Assembly (NCBI GenBank): GCA_937907415.1
Contig: CALCHY010000080.1
Location: 1-23,086 of the forward strand
Origin: an uncultured Trueperaceae bacterium
GTDB taxonomy: Bacteria > Deinococcota > Deinococci > Deinococcales > Trueperaceae
DNA length: 23,086 bases
Reading direction: 5' to 3'
The first letter of the stretch is position 1, and each line of letters opens with the position of its first letter. The notes under the pieces are model-generated. The model saw nothing but the letters and a program-made list of their open reading frames with translations, made no database searches and was not told the origin of the DNA. Below are positions 16,781-23,086 of this stretch, one piece after another. Both the position numbers and the translations under genes were made by a program.

Positions 16781-17970
16781 CTGCCGCCAGCGCTCGGCGC
16801 GCACGCGGCCGCCTGTTCTACGCCGCCGTCCTCACCCCGACCCTGTTGGCGCTCGCGGTGCTTGCCGCCCTCGTCCTCGACGTGCTCGGAGACTCGGTCT
16901 CATGGCAAGTCGTCGAGCCGGCCGGCAGCGGATCGAGCTTCTCGGTCGCGGAAGGCTTCAGGTTCACAGGCACTTGGGAGAGAGTCGTGCGGCTAGAGCT
17001 TGCCGCGCGCGGCGAATCGGCCGAGGAGGTGGATGCCCTGCTAGCCAACTCGGAGGAGCGCCGCATCTTCGCGGCGCGCAACCGCGTCGAGCTGATGTGG
17101 GCGGTCGACGGGCAGCCGCTTAGGTGGGTCGTGACGAGCAGTCGCGACAAGCTGATCTCTGACCACGCCCTGGTCGCTGGCGCGAGGGAGCGCAAGGCCT
17201 TGCTTGCCGAACTGCGGCCTGGCCAACACCTCTACCTCAACCAGTGGCTTGACGGTTCGATCTTCGGGCGCAACACCTCGCGGTCGCCGCTGGTCGCGGG
17301 GTTGGCGCCCGCCCTGCTCGGCAGCTTGTGGGTGATGGCGCTCGTCATCCTCATCGCCGTGCCGCTCGGCGCGGCGGCGGCGATCTACCTCGAGGAGTAC
17401 TCGCAGGACACGTGGGCGGCGAGGGCCATCGAGGTCAACTTGCGCAACTTGGCTGGAGTGCCGAGCATCGTCTACGGCATACTTGGCCTCGCGGTCTTCG
17501 TGCGCTTCATGCGGCTCGGGCCCGTGGTGTTGGCCGCTGCGCTCACACTCGCGCTGCTCGTCGTTCCCGTCGTCGTCATCGCGGCGCGCGAGGCCATCAG
17601 GGCGGTACCTGACTCCATGCGCCAGGCGGCGTACGGCCTTGGAGCGACGAAGTCGCAGGTAGCGTTCCGAGTGGTGCTGCCCGCCGCCCTCTCGAGTATC
17701 GTGACCGGCGTGATCCTCGCCGTCGCACGCGCTGTTGGCGAGACGGCGCCCCTGCTCCTCATAGGGGCGGCAGCGTTCGTGCCGGGCCTGCCGAGCAGCC
17801 CGATGTCGCAGTACACCGTCCTGCCCGTGCAGATCTACTCGTGGGTGGGGGAGAACAACCCCGAGTTCGCTCACGTAGCGTCTGCCGGGATCGTCGTGTT
17901 GCTCTGCGTGCTGGCGCTACTCTACGGGGTGGCGTTCTGGTTGCGGCGGAAGTTCGAGCGGCGCTGGTGA
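16777..17970 (+). CDS. pstA: Phosphate ABC transporter permease PstA with enlarged periplasmic loop
   Basis: A 397-residue permease, about 100 residues longer than ordinary PstA (~280-300). The permease core is normal. TM1 is at about 14-37, and the remaining segments start near 177 ([21 protein letters not shown]). The EAA loop reads [20 protein letters not shown], followed by [19 protein letters not shown]. The extra length sits between TM1 and TM2 (about 38-170) and should face outside: [15 protein letters not shown], a helical Glu/Ala-rich piece, and [18 protein letters not shown]. It ends in the usual [18 protein letters not shown]. Extended loops at this place are known in other PstA proteins (DUF3333 type), but I do not recognise this sequence as that domain. 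GTG start in a GTGA overlap with pstC. Confidence 0.93.
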   Translation: MTAASARRARGRLFYAAVLTPTLLALAVLAALVLDVLGDSVSWQVVEPAGSGSSFSVAEGFRFTGTWERVVRLELAARGESAEEVDALLANSEERRIFAARNRVELMWAVDGQPLRWVVTSSRDKLISDHALVAGARERKALLAELRPGQHLYLNQWLDGSIFGRNTSRSPLVAGLAPALLGSLWVMALVILIAVPLGAAAAIYLEEYSQDTWAARAIEVNLRNLAGVPSIVYGILGLAVFVRFMRLGPVVLAAALTLALLVVPVVVIAAREAIRAVPDSMRQAAYGLGATKSQVAFRVVLPAALSSIVTGVILAVARAVGETAPLLLIGAAAFVPGLPSSPMSQYTVLPVQIYSWVGENNPEFAHVASAGIVVLLCVLALLYGVAFWLRRKFERRW

Positions 17971-17995
17971 GCTACTTGCGCCCGAAAGGAAGAGC

Positions 17996-18802
17996 GTGAG
18001 CCAGGTACTGCCTGACGACCACGAGACGGTGCGGACCGACCCGGTGGCCGCCGAGGACGCCGTCGTCGAGATAGATTCGTTCAGCCTCTGGTACGGGGAC
18101 TTCAAGGCGCTCAAGGGCGTCTCGCTGACGGTGCCGCGCAACAGCGTCACCGCGTTGATCGGCGCGTCAGGCTGCGGCAAGAGCACCCTGCTGCGCAGCA
18201 TCAACCGCATGAACGACTTGGTGGAGGGCGTGCGCACCGCGGGGCGCGTCCGTTACGAGGGTGAGGAGCTGTACGGCGCCGGCGTCGACCCTGTCGAGGT
18301 GCGGCGCCGCGTTGGCATGGTGTTCCAGAAACCGAACCCGTTCCCCAAGTCCATTCACGACAACGTCGCTTTCGGTCCGCGCCTGGCTGGGCGTCGCTTC
18401 GATCTCGGCGCGGTCATCGAGCGCGCCCTCAAGGACGCCGCCCTGTGGGAAGAGGTCAAGGACAAACTGCAGGGTTCCGCGTTCGGGCTGTCGGGCGGGC
18501 AACAGCAGCGCCTGTGCATCGCGCGGGCGCTGGCGACCGAGCCGCAGGTGCTGCTGATGGACGAACCTACCAGCGCCCTCGACCCGATCGCGACCGACAA
18601 GATCGAGCGCCTGATAGCCGAGCTCAAGGGCCGCTACACGGTGATAATCGTGACGCACAACATGCAGCAGGCCGGCCGCGTTTCGGACCGCACGGCCTTC
18701 ATGCACCTCGGTACCTTGGTCGAGGAGGGGCCAACGGACCAGATGTTCACTGCGCCGCGGCACGAACTGACGGAACGTTACGTCTCAGGGCGCTTCGGTT
18801 AA
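17996..18802 (+). CDS. pstB: Phosphate ABC transporter ATP-binding protein PstB
   Basis: A 268-residue ATPase powering phosphate import. Walker [10 protein letters not shown] is at about 56-64. The PstB-specific INRMNDL and [14 protein letters not shown] (Q-loop) follow, then the signature [15 protein letters not shown], Walker B with D-loop [12 protein letters not shown], and the switch histidine in VTHNMQQA. An N-terminal extension of about 23 residues precedes the core. Start is GTG 17996, with AAAGGAAGA a few bases upstream, 25 bp after pstA. The operon ends here: no phoU follows, and the convergent pth stop lies 5 bp away. Confidence 0.97.
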   Translation: MSQVLPDDHETVRTDPVAAEDAVVEIDSFSLWYGDFKALKGVSLTVPRNSVTALIGASGCGKSTLLRSINRMNDLVEGVRTAGRVRYEGEELYGAGVDPVEVRRRVGMVFQKPNPFPKSIHDNVAFGPRLAGRRFDLGAVIERALKDAALWEEVKDKLQGSAFGLSGGQQQRLCIARALATEPQVLLMDEPTSALDPIATDKIERLIAELKGRYTVIIVTHNMQQAGRVSDRTAFMHLGTLVEEGPTDQMFTAPRHELTERYVSGRFG

Positions 18803-18807
18803 GGCAG

Positions 18808-19431
18808 CTAACTAGACGAAGCGGCTACGTCTAGACCGTTGACCTCGTTCATGGCGTGCTGCGGGCCGTACCGCGCCACGAGTTCGACGGCGTCCGCAGC
18901 TGCCGCCACCACGCGTTCCACGAGGTCCGCCTCTGACTGAGTGAAGCGGCTCAACACCCAGTTCTCCGTCGTCCACTCAGGCGGGGGTCGCCCCACGCCG
19001 ACTTTCACCCGCACGTAATCGGGGCCCACGGTCCGCGAGATGTCGCTAACGCCGCGCTGGCCGCCACTGCTGCCGCCGAGCCTCACCCGCAGCTTGCCTA
19101 GCGGCAGATCCATGTCGTCGTGAACTACCACCATCTCGCCCGGCCTGACGGACCCGCGCGTGAGTGCGGCCTGCACTGGGCGGCCAGACAAGTTCATGAA
19201 CGTTAGCGGTTTAAGCAGCATGCAGGCGCCAGCAGCTAGCGTGCCAGGCGCCAACTTGGCCGTTGCCGCTTCGCGCTCGACCCTGAACTGCGCCCCGTGG
19301 CGCCTCGCTAGCTCATCAATGACGAGGAACCCGGCGTTATGCCGGGTTCCCGAGTAGCGCGACCCTGGATTGCCGAGGCCGACCACGAGCTTGAAACTTG
19401 GTGGGGACGCCTGGTCCACCCTAGAGGTCAA
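18808..19431 (-). CDS. pth: Peptidyl-tRNA hydrolase
   Basis: A 207-residue enzyme that frees tRNA from prematurely released peptidyl-tRNA. Catalytic His31 lies in GNPGSRYSGTRHNAGF, Asn80 in KPLTFMNLSG and Asp105 in VVVHDDMDLPLGK. The tRNA-acceptor loop, usually GGHNG, reads GGQRG (123-127), so E. coli His113 and Asn114 correspond to Gln125 and Arg126. Start: TTG at 19431 overlaps the rplY stop as TTGA and has AGGA 6 nt before it; a GTG at 19419 is the alternative and would shorten the protein by four residues. Pairing with rplY is common in bacteria. The gene contains a perfect 10-bp inverted repeat. Confidence 0.95.
   Translation of the reverse strand: MTSRVDQASPPSFKLVVGLGNPGSRYSGTRHNAGFLVIDELARRHGAQFRVEREAATAKLAPGTLAAGACMLLKPLTFMNLSGRPVQAALTRGSVRPGEMVVVHDDMDLPLGKLRVRLGGSSGGQRGVSDISRTVGPDYVRVKVGVGRPPPEWTTENWVLSRFTQSEADLVERVVAAAADAVELVARYGPQHAMNEVNGLDVAASSS
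19326..19350. repeat. Perfect 10-bp inverted repeat inside pth
   Basis: GGAACCCGGC (19326-19335) and GCCGGGTTCC (19341-19350) are exact reverse complements around a GTTAT loop. The element lies 80-105 nt after the pth start and encodes part of the active-site TRHNAGFL segment. As RNA it would form a very stable hairpin. There is no U-run after it. Confidence 0.85.
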
Positions 19432-20045
19432 CCCTCTTCCTGCTCCTCGGTACCGGCGCCGATGACCTCAGGCTGCGTAACGGCTTCGGCTCCCTCGGTC
19501 TCTTCCACGACGCGTGGTGGCACTACTGCCACGATGGCGAGGTCGAGCTCGTCGAGGATGTGCGCCTCGCTCGGGAGCTTGGCGATGAGGTCCTTGACGT
19601 GCAGGCTATCGCCGACGGCGAGGGCGCTGACGTCTGCCTCGACGTGGTTGGGGATGAAGCGCGGCAGGACCGAGATCTTGATCTCGCGGCGCTGAACGTC
19701 GAGCATGCCACCGTCGCGCACGCCGACGGCCGTGCCGACGAACTCGATGGGGACGTGCACTTCGAGGGGACGGTTGGCGGTGACGGCGTAGAAGTCGACG
19801 TGCATGGGAACGCGCTTCCGCTTGTCCATCTGGACTTGCTTGACGACGACGGAACGCTCGGTGCCATCGATGACGAGGTCGATCAGGCTCGAGGTGCCCT
19901 GGGCGCGGAACGCCTTGTCGAAGTCACGCATGTCGACCGTGATCGACTCGTTGAGTTCCTTGTTGTAGACGACCGCAGGGAGCTTCCCCGTGCGGCGCAA
20001 GTCAGCGGCCGTGCCCGGCGCGCGCTTTTCAGCGTTGATTCTCAT
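19428..20045 (-). CDS. rplY: 50S ribosomal protein L25/CTC family
   Basis: A 205-residue 5S rRNA-binding protein of the long CTC type. The N-terminal L25 domain shows MRINAEKRAPGTAADLRRTG, LPAVVYNKELNESI and the conserved VPMHVDFYAV. The TL5/CTC C-terminal beta domain follows (VHVPIEFVGTAVGVRDGGML, EIKISVLPRFIP), with a Glu-rich tail. I start at the ATG at 20045, not the in-frame codon at 20063, because GGAGG lies 5 nt before it and it is the family's natural N-terminus. It is coupled to pth through a 4-bp overlap. A TTTACA/TAGCAT promoter lies upstream. No heat-shock operator is seen despite the general-stress name of the family. Confidence 0.95.
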   Translation of the reverse strand: MRINAEKRAPGTAADLRRTGKLPAVVYNKELNESITVDMRDFDKAFRAQGTSSLIDLVIDGTERSVVVKQVQMDKRKRVPMHVDFYAVTANRPLEVHVPIEFVGTAVGVRDGGMLDVQRREIKISVLPRFIPNHVEADVSALAVGDSLHVKDLIAKLPSEAHILDELDLAIVAVVPPRVVEETEGAEAVTQPEVIGAGTEEQEEG

Positions 20046-20094
20046 GGTTCCTCCGGTGCGCACGGCTATCTCGCCGACGCGTTAGCAACTACTG

Positions 20095-20124
20095 ATGCTA
20101 CTTGGTAGCGCCCGCCGCTGTAAA
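20095..20124 (-). promoter_or_regulatory. Candidate rplY-pth promoter (TTTACA-N18-TAGCAT)
   Basis: On the minus strand TTTACA (20124-20119) is separated by 18 bp from TAGCAT (20100-20095). It lies in the 93-bp gap after prs and would give a leader of about 45 nt with the GGAGG ribosome site. The -35 matches consensus at five of six positions. Read-through from prs is also possible, since no terminator is seen in the gap. Confidence 0.5.
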
Positions 20125-20138
20125 GGTCGGACGCGGTT

Positions 20139-21083
20139 TCAGCTGTCGAAAAGGGAACTCACGGACACGTGATCGTGCACGTTGCGGATGGCCTGGGCGA
20201 GAAGGGGAGCCACGCTAAGCACCTTGATCTTGTCGTTGGTCTCGACCAGCGGGATGGTGTCGGTGACGTAGATGCCGCTGACGGCCGGGTGATCGAGGCG
20301 CTCCATGGCCGGTGGCGTGAAGACGGCGTGGGTTGCCGTCACGCGCACGTCAGGTTGCGCGCCGAGGTCGAGCAGCGCCTCGATGCCACGACGCATGGTG
20401 CCCGCAGTCGAGATCATGTCGTCCATGATGATCGGACGCTTGCCTTCGACGTCGCCGATGACGTGAGTGACTTCGGTGTCCGTCGGGCTAGTGCGGCGCT
20501 TGTAGAGCATGACGAGCGGCAGGTTCAAGTAGTTCGCAAGGCGCCTGGCCTCGGTCGCGCGCCCGACGTCAGGTGACACGACCACGCTGTCGGTCAGGTC
20601 GGTGCCCCTGAGGTGATCGCCGAGTATCGTCAATGCCGTCAAGTGATCGACGGGGACGTCGAAGAAGCCCTGGATCTGGCCAGCGTGCAAGTCGATGGTG
20701 ATGACGCGGTCGGCGCCGGCCTTCTCGAGCAAGTTGGCTACGAGTTTGGCGGTTATCGGCTCGCGCGCTTGCATCTTCTTATCCTGCCGCGCGTAACCGA
20801 AGTACGGGATGACGGCGTTGATCCGCCAAGCCGAGGCGCGCCTCAGCGCGTCGATCAGGACGAGCAACTCCATGAGGTGGTGGTTAACGGGGGCGCAGGT
20901 CGATTGGATGATGTAGCAGTCGCCGCCACGTGCGCTCTCGTCGATGCTGATACGCGTTTCGCCGTCAGGGAACTGAGAGACCGTGCCGTGCGCTAGGCGG
21001 CCACCCAGATGCTTGGCGACGGCCTGAGCGAGCAACGGGTTGGCGTTGCCGCTGAATAGCTTGACGTCCTCGCCGCTCCTCAC
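20139..21083 (-). CDS. prs: Ribose-phosphate pyrophosphokinase (PRPP synthase)
   Basis: A 314-residue cytosolic enzyme joining ribose 5-phosphate and the pyrophosphate of ATP to make PRPP, the precursor of purines, pyrimidines, histidine, tryptophan and NAD. Class I features are KLFSGNANPLLAQ, FPDGETRISI, the catalytic flexible loop YFGYARQDKK, DLHAGQIQGFFDVPVDHLTA, and the PRPP-binding PIIMDDMISTAGTMRRG. Length matches the family. Start is GTG 21083; the usual N-terminal Lys-Leu-Phe is preceded here by seven residues, and the Val before it is GTC, so it cannot be a start. AGGTGA lies about 6 nt upstream. Its leader is unusually long. Confidence 0.97.
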   Translation of the reverse strand: MRSGEDVKLFSGNANPLLAQAVAKHLGGRLAHGTVSQFPDGETRISIDESARGGDCYIIQSTCAPVNHHLMELLVLIDALRRASAWRINAVIPYFGYARQDKKMQAREPITAKLVANLLEKAGADRVITIDLHAGQIQGFFDVPVDHLTALTILGDHLRGTDLTDSVVVSPDVGRATEARRLANYLNLPLVMLYKRRTSPTDTEVTHVIGDVEGKRPIIMDDMISTAGTMRRGIEALLDLGAQPDVRVTATHAVFTPPAMERLDHPAVSGIYVTDTIPLVETNDKIKVLSVAPLLAQAIRNVHDHVSVSSLFDS

Positions 21084-21317
21084 CTGTGGTCACCTACTAG
21101 CCGCGTGCAACGGGCGTGGGGGGACTCTTCGCCACGGTGGGGCGAAAGGTGGAGGCAAGTACTGAGCGTCACTGAGCACCTCGCAGGGGGACTAGGGTGT
21201 GCGGCAGAACAGGGCAGTAGCGGCACCCTCTGGTAGCCACGGGCGAGTATACCCAGGCCGGCGCGCCTTGCCGTAGGCGGGCCGGACGGTACCGCGACTA
21301 GCGCGCGGCTTGTCAGC
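21084..21317 (-). other. rny-prs intergenic region with hairpins and a candidate prs promoter
   Basis: 234 bp without a gene. On the minus strand TATACT (21251-21246) matches the -10 seen before the pseudokinase gene; the 17-bp-spaced hexamer ACGGCA is a weak -35. It would give prs a leader of about 155 nt. That leader holds two copies of ACTGAGC (plus-strand reading, near 21161-21176) and a perfect 6-bp hairpin TTCGCC/GGCGAA (21128-21146). I see no tRNA or small ORF of note. Confidence 0.4.
21258..21285 (-). terminator. GC-rich hairpin behind rny, possible terminator
   Basis: CCGGC-G-CGCCT, a 6-nt loop, then AGGCG-G-GCCGG forms two 5-bp helices separated by one G/G mismatch (C/C on the minus strand). 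It lies about 32 nt after the rny stop codon. No T-run follows on the minus strand, so termination by it alone is uncertain; it could instead protect the 3' end. It overlaps the spacer and -35 of the candidate prs promoter. Confidence 0.4.
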
Positions 21318-22991
21318 TCAGCGCGCGTACTCGACGGCGCGCGACTCGCGCACGACCGTCACTTGCACCTGACCTGGGTACTCCATGTCCTGCTCGATGC
21401 GGTTGGCGATGTCGCGCGCCAGCAGCACGGCCGTGGCATCGTCGACGCGCTCCGGTTGAACGATGATGCGCAACTCGCGGCCGGCCTGGATGGCGAAGGC
21501 ACTGTCTACGCCAGGGAAGCTCGTTGCGATGCTCTCGAGACCCTCGAGGCGCTTGATGTAGCTCTCCAGCGTCTCGCGCCTCGCGCCCGGCCGGGCCGCC
21601 GAGATGGCGTCTGCCGCGTTGATGATGATGGGGAAGAGGGTCTCGGCCTGGTCGAGGTCGTGGTGGTTCGCGATGGCGTCGATGACTTCCTTCGGCTCGC
21701 CGAAACGCCGCCCGAGGTTGGCGCCGATCTCCGTGTGCGTGCCCTCGATCTCGCGGTCGATCGACTTGCCGATGTCGTGCAGGAGGCCAGCGCGGCGCGC
21801 CATGGCCTCGTCGAGCCCAAGCTCGGCGGCGATGATGCCCGAGAGGTGCGCTACCTGCACCGAGTGCTTGAGGATGTTCTGCCCGTAGCTCGTCCGGAAC
21901 TGCATGCGGCCGAGGAGTTGAACGAGGCCCGGCTTCAGGCCCACGACGTTCGCTTCGAGCGCCGCCTCGTCCCCGCGCTCGCGGATGTACGCCTGCATCT
22001 CCTGCTGCGCCTTGTGCACGACTTCTTCGATGCGCGCGGGGTGGATGCGGCCGTCCGTCACCAACTCGGTGAGCGCCAGCTGCGCTACTTCGCGGCGCAC
22101 GGGGTTGAAGCTCGAGAGGAGCACGGCCTCTGGCGTGTCATCGATGATCAAGTCGACCCCTGTGAGCGCCTCGAAGGCGCGGATGTTCCGGCCCTCGCGC
22201 CCGATGATGCGGCCCTTCATGGCGTCGCTTGGGATGGGCACTACCGAAACGCTGATGGCGGCAGACACCTCGGAGGCGCTGCGCTGTATGGCCTGGGCGA
22301 GGATGTCCTGTGAACGCTTCCGCGAGTCCGCGTCCGCCCGCTCGAGCGCAGCGCGGACGCGCACGGCTTTCTCGCGCTCGAGTTCGCGCTCGAGGCGGTC
22401 GAGGATGAGTTGCGTGGCCTGCTCGCGGCTCAGCTGCGCGATCTCATGTAGTTGAGAATCGACCGCCGACTCACGCGCTTCGATGCCCTCCTCGCGGACG
22501 CTCAGGTCCGTGACGCGCTGGTTGAGGCGCTCCTCCACCTCGTCCAAGCGCAGGGCGCGGGCGTCTTGCTGCTCACTCCGGCGGTTGAGGCGCTCCTCCT
22601 GCTGCTCGAGGCGCTCGCGGTCGCGTCTCGCCTCGTCGCGCGCCTCGCGCGCCGCCGTGCGGTCGCGTTCGATCTCGCTGAGGCCGCGTTCGGCCTCTGC
22701 CTTGGCCGTTTCACGCTGGTGGCGCAGTTCGTCATCCAACCGCCTGCGCTTGAGCGCCTCATCCTCGGACCAACGCTGTTGCGCCTTGGCGAGCTCGGCC
22801 TCGGCGGTCCTGTTCGCCTGCTCGACGACGCCGCGCGCTTCGCGTTCGGCCTCGGCCATGCGAGCCGCAACACGCTGTTCTGCTTCCGCCTCGGCGTCGC
22901 GTTCGCTGCGTTGCCGCAGCAGGTACATGAGGGTGGCGCCAACCACCAAACCTAGAGCTAGCAGCAGGAAGTAGGTGACGTTCGGAGTCAC
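21318..22991 (-). CDS. rny: Ribonuclease Y
   Basis: A 557-residue membrane-anchored endoribonuclease that starts bulk mRNA decay. Residues 6-24 form a single N-terminal membrane segment. A long charged coiled coil follows (about 27-235, rich in Glu, Arg and Ala). The KH domain contains MKGRIIGREGRNIRAFE (258-274). The HD domain has the metal motif LLHDIGKS (403-410, His405-Asp406), then IANHHDLDQAETLF and IINAADAISAARPGARR. Family length is ~520, so the coiled coil is slightly long. Start is GTG 22991, overlapping the upstream stop as GTGA, so translation is coupled to that gene. Confidence 0.97.
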   Translation of the reverse strand: MTPNVTYFLLLALGLVVGATLMYLLRQRSERDAEAEAEQRVAARMAEAEREARGVVEQANRTAEAELAKAQQRWSEDEALKRRRLDDELRHQRETAKAEAERGLSEIERDRTAAREARDEARRDRERLEQQEERLNRRSEQQDARALRLDEVEERLNQRVTDLSVREEGIEARESAVDSQLHEIAQLSREQATQLILDRLERELEREKAVRVRAALERADADSRKRSQDILAQAIQRSASEVSAAISVSVVPIPSDAMKGRIIGREGRNIRAFEALTGVDLIIDDTPEAVLLSSFNPVRREVAQLALTELVTDGRIHPARIEEVVHKAQQEMQAYIRERGDEAALEANVVGLKPGLVQLLGRMQFRTSYGQNILKHSVQVAHLSGIIAAELGLDEAMARRAGLLHDIGKSIDREIEGTHTEIGANLGRRFGEPKEVIDAIANHHDLDQAETLFPIIINAADAISAARPGARRETLESYIKRLEGLESIATSFPGVDSAFAIQAGRELRIIVQPERVDDATAVLLARDIANRIEQDMEYPGQVQVTVVRESRAVEYAR

Positions 22992-23086
22992 TGGGCACCG
23001 TCCTCAGAGTCGACGTCCAGTTCGGCTGGACTCTTGGTCTTGGCGCCGAGGCTGAGGGCGTCCATCACCTTGCCGCGGATCTCAGA
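22988..23086 (-). CDS. recA: C-terminal fragment, probably RecA (5' part outside window)
   Basis: Only the last 32 codons and stop lie in the window: SEIRGKVMDALSLGAK, then TKSPAELDVDSEDGAQ. The pattern of a short basic helix (EI..KV...L) followed by a Ser/Pro linker and an acidic tail matches the end of RecA, such as KEIEKKVRELLLSN and DFSVDDSEG in E. coli. A recA-rny order is also known to me from Thermus-type genomes. The fragment is too short for certainty. The stop overlaps the rny start by 4 bp. Confidence 0.55.
   Translation of the reverse strand, partial: SEIRGKVMDALSLGAKTKSPAELDVDSEDGAQ

Noticed and set aside
21100..21240. Possible tRNA in the rny-prs gap
   Set aside because: No T-arm GTTCGANTC pattern, no CCA-end acceptor pairing and no cloverleaf could be drawn.
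21363..22313. 316-codon plus-strand open frame opposite rny
   Set aside because: Antisense shadow of the codon-biased rny gene; no start-site signal or recognisable domain.

Overview
The window is a high-GC, densely packed bacterial chromosome segment made almost entirely of housekeeping genes. Gene content and style point to the Deinococcota, possibly a Trueperaceae/Deinococcales relative. The clues are an arginase-type hutG inside a hut locus, RNase Y directly behind a probable recA tail, a T-box valS leader, and several genes lacking a Shine-Dalgarno but with a TANNNT box just upstream of the start codon. This placement is inference; no rRNA is present to confirm it.

Layout. (1) 1-5114, minus strand: one likely operon, read right to left. 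It starts with a membrane pseudokinase with an extracytoplasmic beta-rich tail, then guaA, an EVE-domain protein, hrcA, and a conserved hypothetical protein that runs off the left edge through a VAEAA repeat. (2) 5115-5248: divergent promoter region. (3) 5249-6304, plus strand: Mrp/ApbC-family P-loop ATPase. (4) 6305-6659: a T-box leader with mutually exclusive antiterminator and terminator, controlling valS (6660-9311). (5) 9325-14748: a complete histidine-to-glutamate pathway split into two convergent pairs, hutH-hutG (plus) and hutU-hutI (minus), whose stop codons overlap. (6) 14871-18802, plus strand: pstS-pstC-pstA-pstB high-affinity phosphate transporter, without phoU. (7) 18808-20045, minus strand: rplY-pth translation pair, convergent with pstB. 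(8) 20139-21083, minus strand: prs. (9) 21318-23086, minus strand: rny (RNase Y), translationally coupled to the C-terminal end of a probable recA entering from the right.

How the genes work together. The hut enzymes degrade histidine via urocanate, imidazolonepropionate and formiminoglutamate. The pst genes import phosphate. prs and guaA supply PRPP and GMP. valS, pth and rplY serve translation, and rny handles mRNA decay. HrcA is the heat-shock repressor, but no CIRCE operator was seen in this window.

I found no mobile elements, CRISPR, tRNA or rRNA genes, and no convincing undescribed multi-gene system. The most unusual items are the pseudokinase, the fully reconstructable T-box switch, the enlarged periplasmic loop of PstA, the changed GGHNG motif of Pth with a perfect 10-bp inverted repeat in its gene, and the leaderless-looking starts.
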